64,000 bases of DNA, from the NCBI GenBank assembly GCA_022592435.1, contig JABYQS010000015.1, forward strand, positions 369,081 to 433,080, in the 5' to 3' direction. Under the pieces are notes generated by a model. The model was given only the letters and a program-made list of their open reading frames with translations. It was not told where the DNA came from and did not search any database. A program made the position numbers and the translations under genes. Origin of the DNA: Cerioporus squamosus (taxonomy: Eukaryota; Basidiomycota; Agaricomycetes; Polyporales; Polyporaceae). Shown here one piece after another: positions 1-11,160 of the stretch; position 1 is the stretch's first letter; each line of letters opens with the position of its first letter.

Positions 1-431
1 CACTCGCCATAGAGCGGGCGCAGACATGGCAAGTGGCGATCTCGATGCCGTAGCACATGTTACCGTCAGTCGCGCAGACTCTTCGTGGAATTCCCTGCCT
101 TGATATTGCTGGGTACGGTAAGGCTGTGAGGCAGCGTCCCCGAGGGAATGAATACGCCCCGTGCGCGTGCAACGGGTCAGGCCGCCTTAGAAGGGTCGTA
201 TGTCGCAGAGAGCCTCATCCCCCGCCAAGCTGTGCTTGCCCAGCTTGGGCACCGTATGCTCTATCTAAGTGATACCTGATAGTTGGTAAGTCGCTAGAAT
301 CCCGCACATCGATTCACATCCTGACAATTTTCCACATAGACCCGACCGTTGGCTCCGCAGAACATTCGCCACAATCGATACTACCGACAATCGCGTGCTG
401 TGAGTGCCGCTTCCTGCGGCCATCCCTCCTC

Positions 432-655
432 TTAGTCCTTCAAGCAACCGATCGCAAGGCAAACGACCCCGTTCTTGGGAAGCTGATACAAATTTTCAGG
501 TCGAGTGACACCGCACGGTGAGGTTGATCACTTACAGTCCTCGGCTGAGCTGGTCGAGTCCAAGGCCACGGCCTAGGCGCTGCTACAGGCGCGGCCATAA
601 CCTCGGTGGACGCGAGAAGAGCGAGGGCAGCAGCAATCAAGGCTGCGAGACGCAT
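432..655 (-). CDS. Small secreted peptide, two exons
   Basis: Two exons (536-655, 482 down to 432) around a 53 bp intron with a GTAAGT donor and TATCAG acceptor give a 56-residue protein. The first ~22 residues form a signal peptide (MRLAALIAAALALLAS, then an Ala-rich stretch ending VMAAP). The mature part would be about 35 residues: a Pro/Trp-rich piece (PRPWPWTRPAQP) and a tail with two cysteines, VVCLAIGCLKD. Exon 1 is exactly 40 codons, so the join keeps frame. A TTTATATAA box read on the minus strand lies about 100 bp upstream. No CaaX tail is present, so a lipid-modified mating pheromone is unlikely. The family is not recognised and function is unknown. Confidence 0.55.
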
Positions 656-753
656 ATTGGTCGATGGTGCGTGTGTCGAAATATCGATGGTTCGATGACA
701 GTCAAGAAGCAGGTGTTCGATGTGAGGCTCGCGCGAGACCGGCTGCGGCCACG

Positions 754-762
754 TTTATATAA
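754..762 (-). promoter_or_regulatory. TATA box of the secreted-peptide gene
   Basis: TTATATAAA on the minus strand, about 100 bp upstream of the ATG at 655, a normal distance for a fungal core promoter. It supports the peptide gene being real. Confidence 0.5.
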
Positions 763-1885
763 GGGTGGCTAGCGCCATGTCCCGTGAGTCGTGACCTTGT
801 TGCATGTCTCGTCACCCGCACGGCTACACACGGCCGCAGATAAAGAGATATGCGTACGTGGCAGATCTCATAGTACTTGCAGCGTAATACCAATGACCGC
901 GCAAGGAGGAAGAAGACCACGACAGTGCCTCGGACACTGCCTCGAATAGCCTGCGGACTGGGGAATCCCGTCTTCCGCTTCTTCGCCTCCTTCCCCCTGC
1001 CTCCTCCACCGCATCACCTCCCACGGCATATCCTGCATCGGTCGTCTAAGCTCAACGGTACGCGTTTGTTCTTTTGCTAAGTGGCACTACTCACGCATAC
1101 TCGTTCCTCATGTGGAGGTTGTTGGGCACCGACTCGGACCGCGCCGAGCTTGGTCATTTCTCGAATGCTGATGTCGTCGACAGAGGGTACGCACAGAGGG
1201 TACGCTATTTTCCTCTATACCTGGAGCGAACGCGAGCAGACCTTCCAAGACCTCACGGAGATACTCGAAAGGGTGCGAGATGGCTGGCGCAATCCTCTGC
1301 AACCACGAAGATTCGGAAGTGCTGCATCCTCGCAGACCGCGACGGAATATCACTGGGTCTGGGGAGGTGAGACCCATGTTGCATCAACAAGGAGAGCAGC
1401 ACAGAGCTTCCGATTCCGTATTCCGATGGTACAAACGGTGGTGTGCGCCGTATGCGCTTTCGGAGGAGGTCTCGAGCTACTGCAAGCTGGACACACTGAA
1501 CTCCGAGTTCAGCAGGAGGTGATGCTCGGACGGACGCTGCAGGAGCTGAGAGCTCCTGACCCACGTTGTGCTCTTCTCCTGCCAGTGGAGAGAGCTCGGT
1601 GTCAGATGACAACCTGCTACCCTGCTTGCGGATATCACGGAGCTCCTGGCGGGAAAAGCCCTCTGTGTGGATCATGGTATCAACAATCCCATGTCATGGG
1701 CCAACGTCGAGCTGTCGCCCCCGGGTCTGGAGGTCGACTAACGCGCGCGCGCCGGGCGGTGATGAGACGTTCGACCTTCCCTGAGTGTGAAGGAGAAGAT
1801 TGCTGGATTGCTAGGAAGCTACACGGGGACAGCATTGTGAGACGTGGTACTAGGTGGAAGATTCGAGACATCTGCCAGACAGAGA
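763..1885. other. Intergenic, no gene recognised
   Basis: Contains several open frames up to 290 codons on the plus strand, but none resembles a protein family and they overlap the 3' end of the SET gene. No TATA box, repeat or RNA gene was seen. Confidence 0.5.
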
Positions 1886-4571
1886 TCAGAGAACTCGGGC
1901 TGCGTAATCGTAAATGTCCATCCGCTTCAACGCCTCTCCGTGCACGAGCATGAAGATCTCCTTCCCACCTCCTATCGACGCGTTTGTGACTGCAAGGCAG
2001 GACGTCAGTGGTGACCCGATGGGCAAGAACAAGCGACGGGGTAGACGACTCACACCACAATGCGGCCTTGATCCACTGCACCGCGTTCGCCTCCTCGTCC
2101 AGTATTAGATACGTACGCGCGACACGTAGCATCATCGTTCCGGGTCTGAAGAAGCTGATTACAGACGGGAAACGAGCGGTACCGATAGGCGACCCAGTGG
2201 AACCCTGTGTGTCTCCCTGCCCCTGGGGGATCTCGAACCCAAAGCAGCGGAAGGCCTCCATATCCTTCTGCAACGCCTCCCTGAGCTGCCGCGGATTCCC
2301 CGACGCTCGCAGCTTCTCTGCCACGGCGTGCAAGGCATGCGCAAGGAGAGGACGAATGGGGCCACGCGTCGGTCCATATGTCTCCCGCACGCCCTTCTCA
2401 AACGCGCGTGCTTGTGCGAGGGACGCGGTCGAGAACGAGGTAGTCAGAACGCGCTTCTCGAGCTCATGCCGCTTCCGCAGGCGGTCCTCACCATCCTGGC
2501 GGTCCTGCTCGCACAGGGGGCAGGCACAGAGCTCGACCATGTGCTTCTTGAGTGCGGCCTGACGGTCTTCGTATGACTCCTCGCCGCTGTATCGTATTGT
2601 GATCTCCGTGCCTGCTGGGATGGGCCCTGTGGCGCGGATGATCATGACGTCTCCAATACAGTACCAGAGGGCGTTTGCTGAGCAGGAGTGATTGAACAGC
2701 GACGCGAGAGGATAGAGTCCAGTCGGCTTTGCCCTCTGGCTGTCAGCACGGTGGTTCTCTAGACGGGAGGGGCTGAAGTTGTTGTACGTGCAGATAGCTT
2801 CCAGTTTCGCCACGTCGATGTCCACCTTCGGATTGAGCGGCTCGACTGAGACAGGATTTCTGGACACGGGAGGGTATGCGCCGGGCGGTGACGTGTAGTC
2901 GGGTCCGGCATATAAATGGAAGACCTCATCATGCAAGTCCGGGTTGCCATAGATTTTGTCGATGATGCGCGCGAGCAAGACTGCATGAGTGCTCTCTTTC
3001 CCTGTATTGGATATGAAGTCGAGAGTCATTATCATCTTGTCCTTAGGAAGGTCTGAGGCGTATACAGAAGTGAAAGGCTTCGTGACCATCTACCAGACGA
3101 TCAGGGTTCAGTCGACGCAGAGCATACTTGAATAACGTACCAGAACATCCCCAGCTCGTAGATCTTTGGTCGCAACGACTCCGCGACCGCCACCGCGGTG
3201 GGCCATCGTACGAACTTCCAAGGGACCAGTGTGATCAGCAATGTCGAGCCTAATCTCGTGCTTCGCCGTGCGGAACAACGACGACCAGTCGTACTCCCCA
3301 GTGGACCGTTCTTTTTGCCGGGCCTGACAGCGTTCAATCCAGGGGTCCGCGGCGAGGTCGCCTGCATGCGTGTTCTTCCATCGGACAAAGGACTCCTGCG
3401 CTGCGGCGTACTCTCCCCTGCCGTAATGCGCCTTGGCCAGCCGGAAGACGGCCTTCCCGACATGGGTCTCTGCGATACCTTCGGTGGCCAACACTCGCCG
3501 TGCGTCGCATAATGCACCCGAGTAGTACATCAAGCGAAGGTACGCCTCTGCCCTATTCAGGAGAAGAACTGCCGCATCAGGCTGAAGGGAAAGCCCCTGC
3601 GAGTACGCAAATGCGGCGAGGAACCACTGGGATGCCTTGAAGTATTCGTTACCGCGCCGCTGCCACGCGTCCAGGGTGGTCGGGAGGGTGGGTGACGTAG
3701 GAAGGATAGCACCTGTCCGCCATGCCACACCGTCGAGAAGCGGACTGCCCGGCAAAACGAGAGAGATGTCTGTGGGGCTGTCGACGCGGACCAACGGACG
3801 GTCACCTTGCATCGGTGCTTTGAAGGTGGGCTCGCGGATGGCCAGGATCCTGCCGACGGGAAATAGAGCATCAAGATGCGCGAGTGTGCAATCGGATGTT
3901 GAAGGGAAGTTGTAGATGGACAGGTCATAAGCCACCCCGTCGACGTCTTCAATCATGGTCTGGATCGCCACCATACGAACTGATGTGAAGGTGAATGGGG
4001 AGCGAGTTACACGGGGCGTTTACGACGTACAACAAGGAGCAATGATACGACAGAGTAGGTAGTGGCCCTGGAAGCAACATGAGGTCAGCATCATCCCGAT
4101 GATGTTGAGGGAAGCACGTACAACATGGACTTGGCGCACCAGCATGTTGGCGAACAGTACTGCAAGACGTAGGTCGGGAGTACTCTAGGTGACAAAGATA
4201 TGTGCCAACGCACCTGGTCGGAGCTCCTGCATAGGCGTCGTACTCGAGTGCTTGGCGAAACCGACGATGGTCGTGTACATCAGAGTGCCCGCTCCAACGT
4301 CATGTCGGGATGCCCCTTCGAGCTCAGCACGGCGGCGACGTTGTTCCGAAATCAAGAGGGAGCGGTCAAAGAGGGGCGCAGGCTCTGGAGAGATTCTGCG
4401 GTCCTCTTCGAACCACTCTCTGTACCTGGCAAAATACTCCTCTGCCTCCTCGGTAGACATGTCATGGCGATACGTGGGCGGGGGTTTCCGCATGGTCAGT
4501 CCCCGTGAGCCAGAGGAGACGGCGCCCTGCATAGAGAGCAGCTGGTGGGGGTCGAGGTTCATTCGGGCCAT
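1886..4571 (-). CDS. TPR and SET domain protein
   Basis: Six exons (4214-4571, 4122-4159, 4031-4067, 3141-3979, 2054-3089, 1886-1989), all GT-AG and in phase, give 803 residues. The middle part has a TPR-like helix array (AWQRRGNEYFKASQWFLAAF and the repeat after it). The SET domain starts with RGVVATKDLRAGDV (around residues 405-420), carries the signature NHSC near residues 557-560 and a GTEITIRY strand, and is followed by a Cys-rich post-SET piece (CACPLCEQD). SET proteins of this build transfer methyl groups to protein lysines; the substrate cannot be told. The N-terminal ~120 residues are charged and of unknown role. Two exons are only 38 and 37 nt. The start at 4571 is favoured (the next ATG is 4562); an in-frame ATG at 4700 is possible. 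Confidence 0.85.
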
Positions 4572-5339
4572 AAATGCGGCAAGTATTGCTGGTCCATGAT
4601 GGGAGGTCGATTGGAGAGGTTGGACGGGAGATGGGAGACTTTCGAGCGGTCGCCGGGTTATCACGCAGACCGCTTGTGGGGTCCAAGAGAGCCAGAGCAC
4701 CGTTCAGAAGGACACGAAAGGGGGACCGTAGTCGCAAAAGCTCCCGCCAGTCCAAATACAGCATACTGTTGCATGAAGTGGTCCAACGCATTGGTGTCAG
4801 GAGACGTCGGAGGGTGCCGGTGAACTACCGCAGCTTATCCTGCTGATCATACCTATCGTAGCTGAATCAGGGATGGTTCAGATGATTCCTGGGTTCAGTT
4901 TGGAAGAGACAATTCTCTCGCTACTGACCGGAGGTCCTGGTCTGGTTCCCGAAGCGCGGCGAGGCCCAGGAGGTCACGACGTGCATTGAAGACGTGGAGT
5001 CTCCGCCTGTCGACGCAGACAATCTGTCATTTTCATTCCGTTGTAGACGTGCGCGCTCAGGGCATGCCGAACTGACACTTGCGTTGTCGAATCAGGAATC
5101 CGTAGAGAGCGCGGCGACATAAGGGAACTGGTTGCCAGACTCCAGTGTTCTAAGTTGCATGTGAGGGGAGAGCGGCGACGCCACTGGTGTAGCGTTCATG
5201 CCTTTGAAACATGGTCATATGGAATCAATATAAGAAAAGGACCTCCACGTACAGATGTCAGATGCAGCCTGCAGCCCAGGGTCAGGGTCCCTCGCTTGAT
5301 AGAACGAACTTGGGATCCCGGTACTCGTAGGTTAAGATA
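4572..5339. other. Intergenic between SET gene and CACTA element
   Basis: Holds the presumed SET promoter at its left end. No gene, repeat or clear promoter motif is seen. The last ~40 bases before 5340 resemble, inverted, the bases outside the right end of the CACTA element, so the true element edge may lie slightly further left. Confidence 0.4.
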
Positions 5340-5600
5340 CACTACGGGAAGTAAACACGTCTAAAATCAGTGTTATTTACTTTGAAGCCCCGCAAACAGT
5401 GTATAGAACACTGTGCACAGCCACACTTGAAATCAGTGTACAGTCCTTATACATGGTTGTAACAGTGATTACATTTTTCGAATCAGATCATTGTATAGAG
5501 CATTTCTTACCACGTTGATTTTTCAAGGCTGCCCGCGCTGATAGACCAATGCATAGCGCATGTCTTATCAGTTGTTATCACATTGATTATCGGCGCTCTA
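5340..5600. repeat. Left CACTA end: TIR plus subterminal motifs
   Basis: The 17 bp terminal repeat is followed by copies of a 9 bp motif, AATCAGTGT or its complement, at about 5364, 5430, 5462, 5512 (AACGT variant form) and 5580, plus a small palindrome around 5396-5420 (ACAGTGTATAGAACACTGT). Such arrays bind the element's own DNA-binding protein in plant En/Spm; here that role is inference. Confidence 0.7.
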
Positions 5601-7745
5601 GACGCTGTCTAGTTCCGGTGGCACGCGACCTCGAGCTCCCGCTCTCTCATCCGTCCCTCTGCACCCAGGATCCATTCGTTTCGTCTCTGGGATGGAAATG
5701 TCCCCAGATCTTGTCTCTGCTTGCAGTCTGCGCTGCAAGAGCGCAGGTGACGGCGTGACAGGCCTCAAGAGCCCACACGTAGTCGACCGCTGCCTCTGTC
5801 TGTGCCGCGCTCTTTCCGCCTGCCCCTGTCCTCTACCTTCTCGCCTGTCGGACCCCGTTTGTGCGTACCTGCGCTACTGGTAGTCTGCAGCAGCGTACTG
5901 ACGCTCGTCTCCGCTGCATCTGTACAGCAAACACGGTTACCAAGTACGCGTCCCAGGCAGTGCGCCTGTGCTCTGAACACTCTACTCGCTCAGGCCGCAC
6001 CATCCGCCCATCAGAAGGCCGCGCAGACACGCTCGACACGAAGAGGAGCTTGTTGCAGCCCTGTGGCAGAGTCACGTTGGGTCGGTACGGATGCCTCTGG
6101 ATGTCGCTAGAGGAAGGTATGTCATCTATCTGGTCGGTCTCCCCTACAATTCGCACATATTCAACGTTGGAGACGCATTTTTCTGCCGCAATAAATTGCC
6201 TTTGTGGCAGTCAAGATGCCTCGCCGACGTTCCCACCCGTTTTCAACATACCTTGAGGGACATATACCGCAGTCTGGCCCTCAATGTCCCCCATTCCATG
6301 CCGTCCTGCACCTACACGCAACGAGTCCGACATACGCTCTGCATTTCCCCCGCATTTCACGTTGTTCGCCGTTAGCGACTACATCTCTGCCTCTCCCGGG
6401 ATGAACTCGCCCATAACTCGCCGACAACTCGTCGCAATCACATGGGCATGGGCCCATTCGGCGTGCGGGGCGCTCCCGAACCCAGCTATTCTCGCCCTCA
6501 TCCTCGTTTTGTCTGAATCTGCGAGAGGGCGCAGGTGAGTGAGCAGGTGTGTTGTCGTTTTCATCGCCATCCACAGCGTGTCGCTGACAGCTAGTTGTTC
6601 GTCAATTATGCGCGCAACGAAAGCAAGGTGGTACACAAGATATGGGCAACACCGGAAACACGACAGACAACGTTGAACAGTTGAGAGCTAGTTGGCACCG
6701 CGCGGACTCAGACTCTTTGGCCCTCCCGACCAACTCGTTGATGAGCCTCGCGCTCCCCTGAGCATGTATCCCACCTTCGACACCTTCGCCGACCTCCAAT
6801 AGACCGTTGACGTCCGCCCAAATCTCGCGCACAGTCTCCGTCCAGACGCGGTGCGCACCGACGCTCTGAACACACCCGGGGTTGCGCAAAGTGTCGAGAA
6901 ACCGCCGACTATGTGCTGACACAGGCAGCGACGTGCTCGACGCGAGCCAAGAGCCTGAGCGACATCAGAGACCCGTCTGCACCGTCCCCGATGACCCACT
7001 CGACACCGCAGTGCAAACCGACGATGCTACAGATCAGCTCCAGCCCGGCGCTTCACGGTGTCTCCGCCGCACTCGACGCGGTACCGTGCTGCCTCACCCT
7101 CCGCTCGTTTTGACTTCTAAACGAATTTCGCACCTGCGCGACGTCCATAGAGCTTGTACTGTACGGTTTATGTAGTGCCTACGTATGGTGTGGTCAGCAC
7201 ACAATTCGTCCAAACTCCCCTTTCCACTTTATGCGTCCTCGTAATCGCGCCTCGCGTACGTCTAGCGGTTAGCGCTCTTCCCTTCGTCAGGGTTTCCCCA
7301 GTTCCAGCACTTTCCTCTCATCCTCCTCCTCTTGCGACGATTCTCGTCTGTAGGTACGTTAGGTCGAGGCATGCATGTATATAAGGATGGCTAGAGACGT
7401 CTATACAACAAGTTCAGTTCCCCTTCTCGACCTTGTAACTTCAAGGCAGACTTCAGCTCTCGACCTTTGACTTCCACCTTGACTCTCATCTCCGCCATCC
7501 TTATCCCCACATTTCGTTCCATTTCGACGCATCGCTCTTTTGTATTTGACCTTGCACCCCGTCCGGACGCGTCAATACGCGTTTGATTGAACCTCTATGC
7601 TACCACAAGGCCGCTACTCGATGCCCTCCCTCTCCTCTCCTTTCACCCGGCTCTCCTCCGCTCCCCTCGACTCCCCTCGTGTACGCCCAGGTGAACTTGT
7701 GGCACACTTCGGACTACGCTCGAAGTAAGTGTGAGTTTATCAACG
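5601..7745. other. CACTA left interior, no coding gene recognised
   Basis: About 2.1 kb with only short open frames and no recognisable product. The one notable feature is a plus-strand TATATAA box at 7378 with a pyrimidine-rich leader behind it (listed separately). Confidence 0.5.
7378..7740 (+). promoter_or_regulatory. Orphan promoter and leader facing the transposase 3' end
   Basis: TATATAA at 7378-7384, then ~200 bp of CT-rich leader, an ATG at 7597 opening a 44-codon Ser/Pro/Leu-rich frame, and GAAGTAAGT near 7726 that looks like an intron donor. No second exon is visible because the transposase 3' end lies antisense just beyond. It may be a captured gene start, a non-coding antisense transcript, or chance. 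Confidence 0.3.
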
Positions 7746-10700
7746 CTACTCCTCTGGCAAGTCATCTTGGTCAGAATTGTCGTCTTCTTCTGGATGGCTC
7801 TGCTCTGCATCATTCACAAATACTGCCCGTGCTAGGTCATGGCTGCGATCAATGATACCCCATGAGTTGCGGGACCGTACGCGCCCCACGACTGCTTGAA
7901 CCGCAGAGAGATCAATGATCATCTCAGCCCGGTAGTGCTCGTAGAGAGTAAGCTGTGTTGCAGCATCCTCTCCGCGGGTTTTGCAAGGCCGGATGAATGC
8001 AAGGAGGAGAGTCGTGCCGCCTAGGGCCTTCCAGCGGGGAATGGGATCAAAGCTCAGCTCGAAGACACCGAGCAGCTTGCCATATTGTACGGCATTGCGC
8101 AGAGTTCCATCGCGGGCCCGCACACTGCCACCCTCATACTAGATGGATGGGAGTGTTAGCTGGAGTCTCTGCATGTACAAAGTTACGGGCACATACCCGC
8201 ACGTAAGACGAGTTGCGTTCATGAGCTCCAAGTCGCTCATGCTGATTAAGATACGTCTGGATGCTATCACCTCCTTGCCCAATGCGGATCTTCGCCCATG
8301 CAGGGACTGAGCGTGGTAGGGCATGTTGATGATCTGTTCTCCGGCCACCAATGACAGAGGCCAAGTGCAACCCTATCAAACGACGAGTGTCCTCGGGGAG
8401 GACATAGTTGGAGAAGCAGGGTCGTCTGAGGTAGTGAAGAGGATCTGGTGCCAATTGTCAGTCAATAATGAACCGCAGAATGATCAGGGAAACGTACAGC
8501 CAGGCACAATGAGCTCACGGTCAGTAGCTGCTTCAGAATCCTTTCTTGAGGCGAAGAGATCGTCTGGTTCAAGGCTGTACTTGGCGATGATCTGGGATGC
8601 ATGAGCAAAGTTCAGGACACGGCGGTCCAGATTTGCCCAAGGACGAGAACGGGAGGTGAGAGACCGCTTGAGCTTTCCACAGAAGCGTTCCATAAAGAAC
8701 GTCCAGGTCGCCCACATAGGTCCGCAATGAAGAATGTCGTCGACGATGTGGAGGAGCCCGTGGACCACAAGGAGGCATGTGTTGAGCTGGTCGGTCTTGT
8801 ACTGATAGTAGTACCGTTCATAGTTGTCAACCCAGAGAATGATCTTCTTACGTAGGTCCTCGAGTTCATCGCGATGGACTTCAAACTTGAGCGTGATGTG
8901 CATGATTTCGATGAGATCGCACATGTGCTTGTAGTAGCGTTCATCCTGGAAGCGGCCACGGAGGACGATAGGCGCAATGTACATGAACCAAAAGGCCCAT
9001 GTCTCCGCTGTCCACATATCGCGTGCCATGAGAAGGTCGGGGATTGCGCCAATGAAGGCAGAGGGGATCGAGGGAATAGCATCGCGAGTCTCATCACGGA
9101 TCTTCTCCCAGATCTTCTCCGGAATGACGAACCGCCCATCAAGGTCCTTGAACCGCCCCATCCACATTGCAACGAGATTGGGCACATTGTTCTCCGAGAA
9201 CAAGTGCATCCATTCCCATGGGAATGAGTGAGCGTAGTCAAGAGCTGACCGCACTCGGTGACCGACAACTGGGCCGATGAAGTCAGGTCTGTCCGTGCGG
9301 ATGCCGTAGTATCGGCCAAGATTGTCTCGATATGTAACAGTTGTCGCCTCTGAGATCTTCTTCACCTGTGCAAGAATCTCCTCGTGTGTTCGAAGCGGCA
9401 GCTCCTTCGGGTCCCAACGCGAGCGAGCTTGCCCTTGGACATGCGGCTGTTCAAGAGGAACATAGTAGTTCGTCTTCCCAGGCATGAGAACTCCACGTAT
9501 ACGGCATGAGCGACAGGGGACCACTGCGTTCACTCCACGTATGTTGAGGAGTTTCATGATAGCCAGGATATCACCCAGACAGAAGATGCAGTAGCTATGT
9601 AGCAGGAAGACCTCCCGCTGGAGTGCGTCAAACGTGGGGACACCATGCGCGAGCTTGGCACACTCATCCTCGAAGGGGATCAGGAACGACCACAGATGCT
9701 TCGGCGACAGAGGGCCGCCAATAACACCTATGCAGATGAGGTTCTCCAGATGAGTGCGAATCTCGGGCGGGAGGTTGTAATTGAGCAGGAGTAGGGGAGT
9801 GGCGGACGGACCACCTCTGTTGCGCTTGAACAAGAGGTATCCGTCGCAGGAGAGGGCAAGAGCGATGTCGCGTGGATCAGAGAAGTGACAGTGGGGAAGT
9901 TCAGCGCCGTCAACGTTGACTTGCGTCTTGCGAAGCCGCTTGTAGTGTGCGGAGCTGAAGACATCTTTGATGGTCTCTGGGAGATCGACAAACTGGTCGC
10001 GGTACTGGAGTAACTTGATGAGACGGATGCATCGGAACAGCGCTTGGAGACGAGGGATGAATGGGATGTAGCAGAAGTACCGCCGTGGTACCCCGGCCTC
10101 CGTCCGGCGGGGCTCCGCGCACTCCGGTATGGGACAGCGGTCCGCATTGGAGTACTTGCCTAGGTAACAGACGCAAGAGTTGATACAACATTCATACCAC
10201 TCTGGTTTGAGCCCGGAGAGAGCTGCTACACGGTGGAGGAGAACGAAGTCCGAGTTCAGATGGAGTCGGCGGCGAAAAGCATCCCGAAACTTGTTGTATG
10301 TTGTGCGCGACACATTGGCCAGGAAGCGCAGCCGAAATGCGCAGACATTGTCATGCTCCTCCTCAGTAAGCTCTACTGTCACTATAGGCACAGCTTCAGA
10401 TCCATAGAATGTGCATATGGACATGACATGGACTTACAGACATCATGCCTCTTGGCCGCTGCTTCTTCTTCAAGCTGTGAGACTAGCTCCTCTCCAACTT
10501 CTTCGATCAAGCGAGTGCGCTCGTCCAGAAGGTCGTTGGCCTCTCCTAAGTACCTCAGCTCTTCTGGAAGGCTCTCGGGCACCGGTGAGGGTGCCGGAGA
10601 TGGTGGAGGGGTGTCGGACTCTACCTCCTCTGGGACGGCATCTGAGCTCGAGCTTGAATTCGAGATAGACTGGCTGTGCACTGATCGTGGTGCTCGCAGT

Positions 10701-10951
10701 CCGGTGTTGATGTCTGGATGCTCGGGTATAGGGACATCAGCTAGAGTCCCTGTGATTAACTCCTGCTCCGATTGTGAGAGATCTGAGCCAGAATCGGAGT
10801 GTGATCCAGTGGCAGAGGAGTCGGAGACAGTGCTTGACAGGGCGTACAGTTTGTGGCCAGCCAGGCGAACAGCCCGGTAGTGGCGGCAGCGCGTACGATA
10901 GCTCACAGGTTTGTCACAGGTAGCAGTACAGTGACAACGACGCTTGGCCAT
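7746..10951 (-). CDS. CACTA transposase, Tnp2 family
   Basis: Four exons (10438-10951, 8498-10375, 8197-8444, 7746-8138), all GT-AG and in phase, give 1010 residues with no internal stop. The N-terminus has a Cys/His cluster (CHCTATCDKPVSYRTRCRHY) and a Ser/Glu/Pro-rich linker. A second Cys cluster (CCINSCVCYLGKY, then CPIPEC) precedes the transposase core. Conserved Tnp2-like blocks include LSCDGYLLF with Asp near residue 349, CLGDILAI with Asp near 440, and VPCRSCRI. These fit Asp positions of the DDE-type domain; the third acidic residue was not assigned. The protein would cut and join the element ends. The length and intact frame suggest it could still work. The tail is acidic (HPEEDDNSDQDDLPEE). 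The gene is divergent from the second element gene 209 bp away. Confidence 0.85.
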
Positions 10952-11160
10952 CCTGGAGACGGTCTGGAGCTACAACCGTAGCACAGACGACTTCCACGAG
11001 CATGAATGGGCGTCTGTGTTACCAAAACGGGTGTGCACTGCTATCGGGAATGTCCGAGAGTAACTAACGCCGAGTCGCGACTGGCTGGACATGTGCTCGT
11101 CAGTCAACCCGCTCTGTCTCTCTCCTCCATCCATCTTGTAGTCCGGCTGCTAAAGTCACA
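10952..11160. promoter_or_regulatory. Divergent promoter inside the CACTA element
   Basis: The 209 bp between the transposase ATG (minus) and the second element gene ATG (plus) must hold both promoters. No TATA box is obvious; a CT-rich tract (CTCTGTCTCTCTCCTCCATC) precedes the plus-strand gene. Confidence 0.5.

Noticed and set aside
1081..1953. 290-codon open frame on the plus strand
   Set aside because: Overlaps the 3' end of the SET gene antisense, has no family-like motifs and Arg/Cys/Thr-rich composition typical of GC-rich chance frames.
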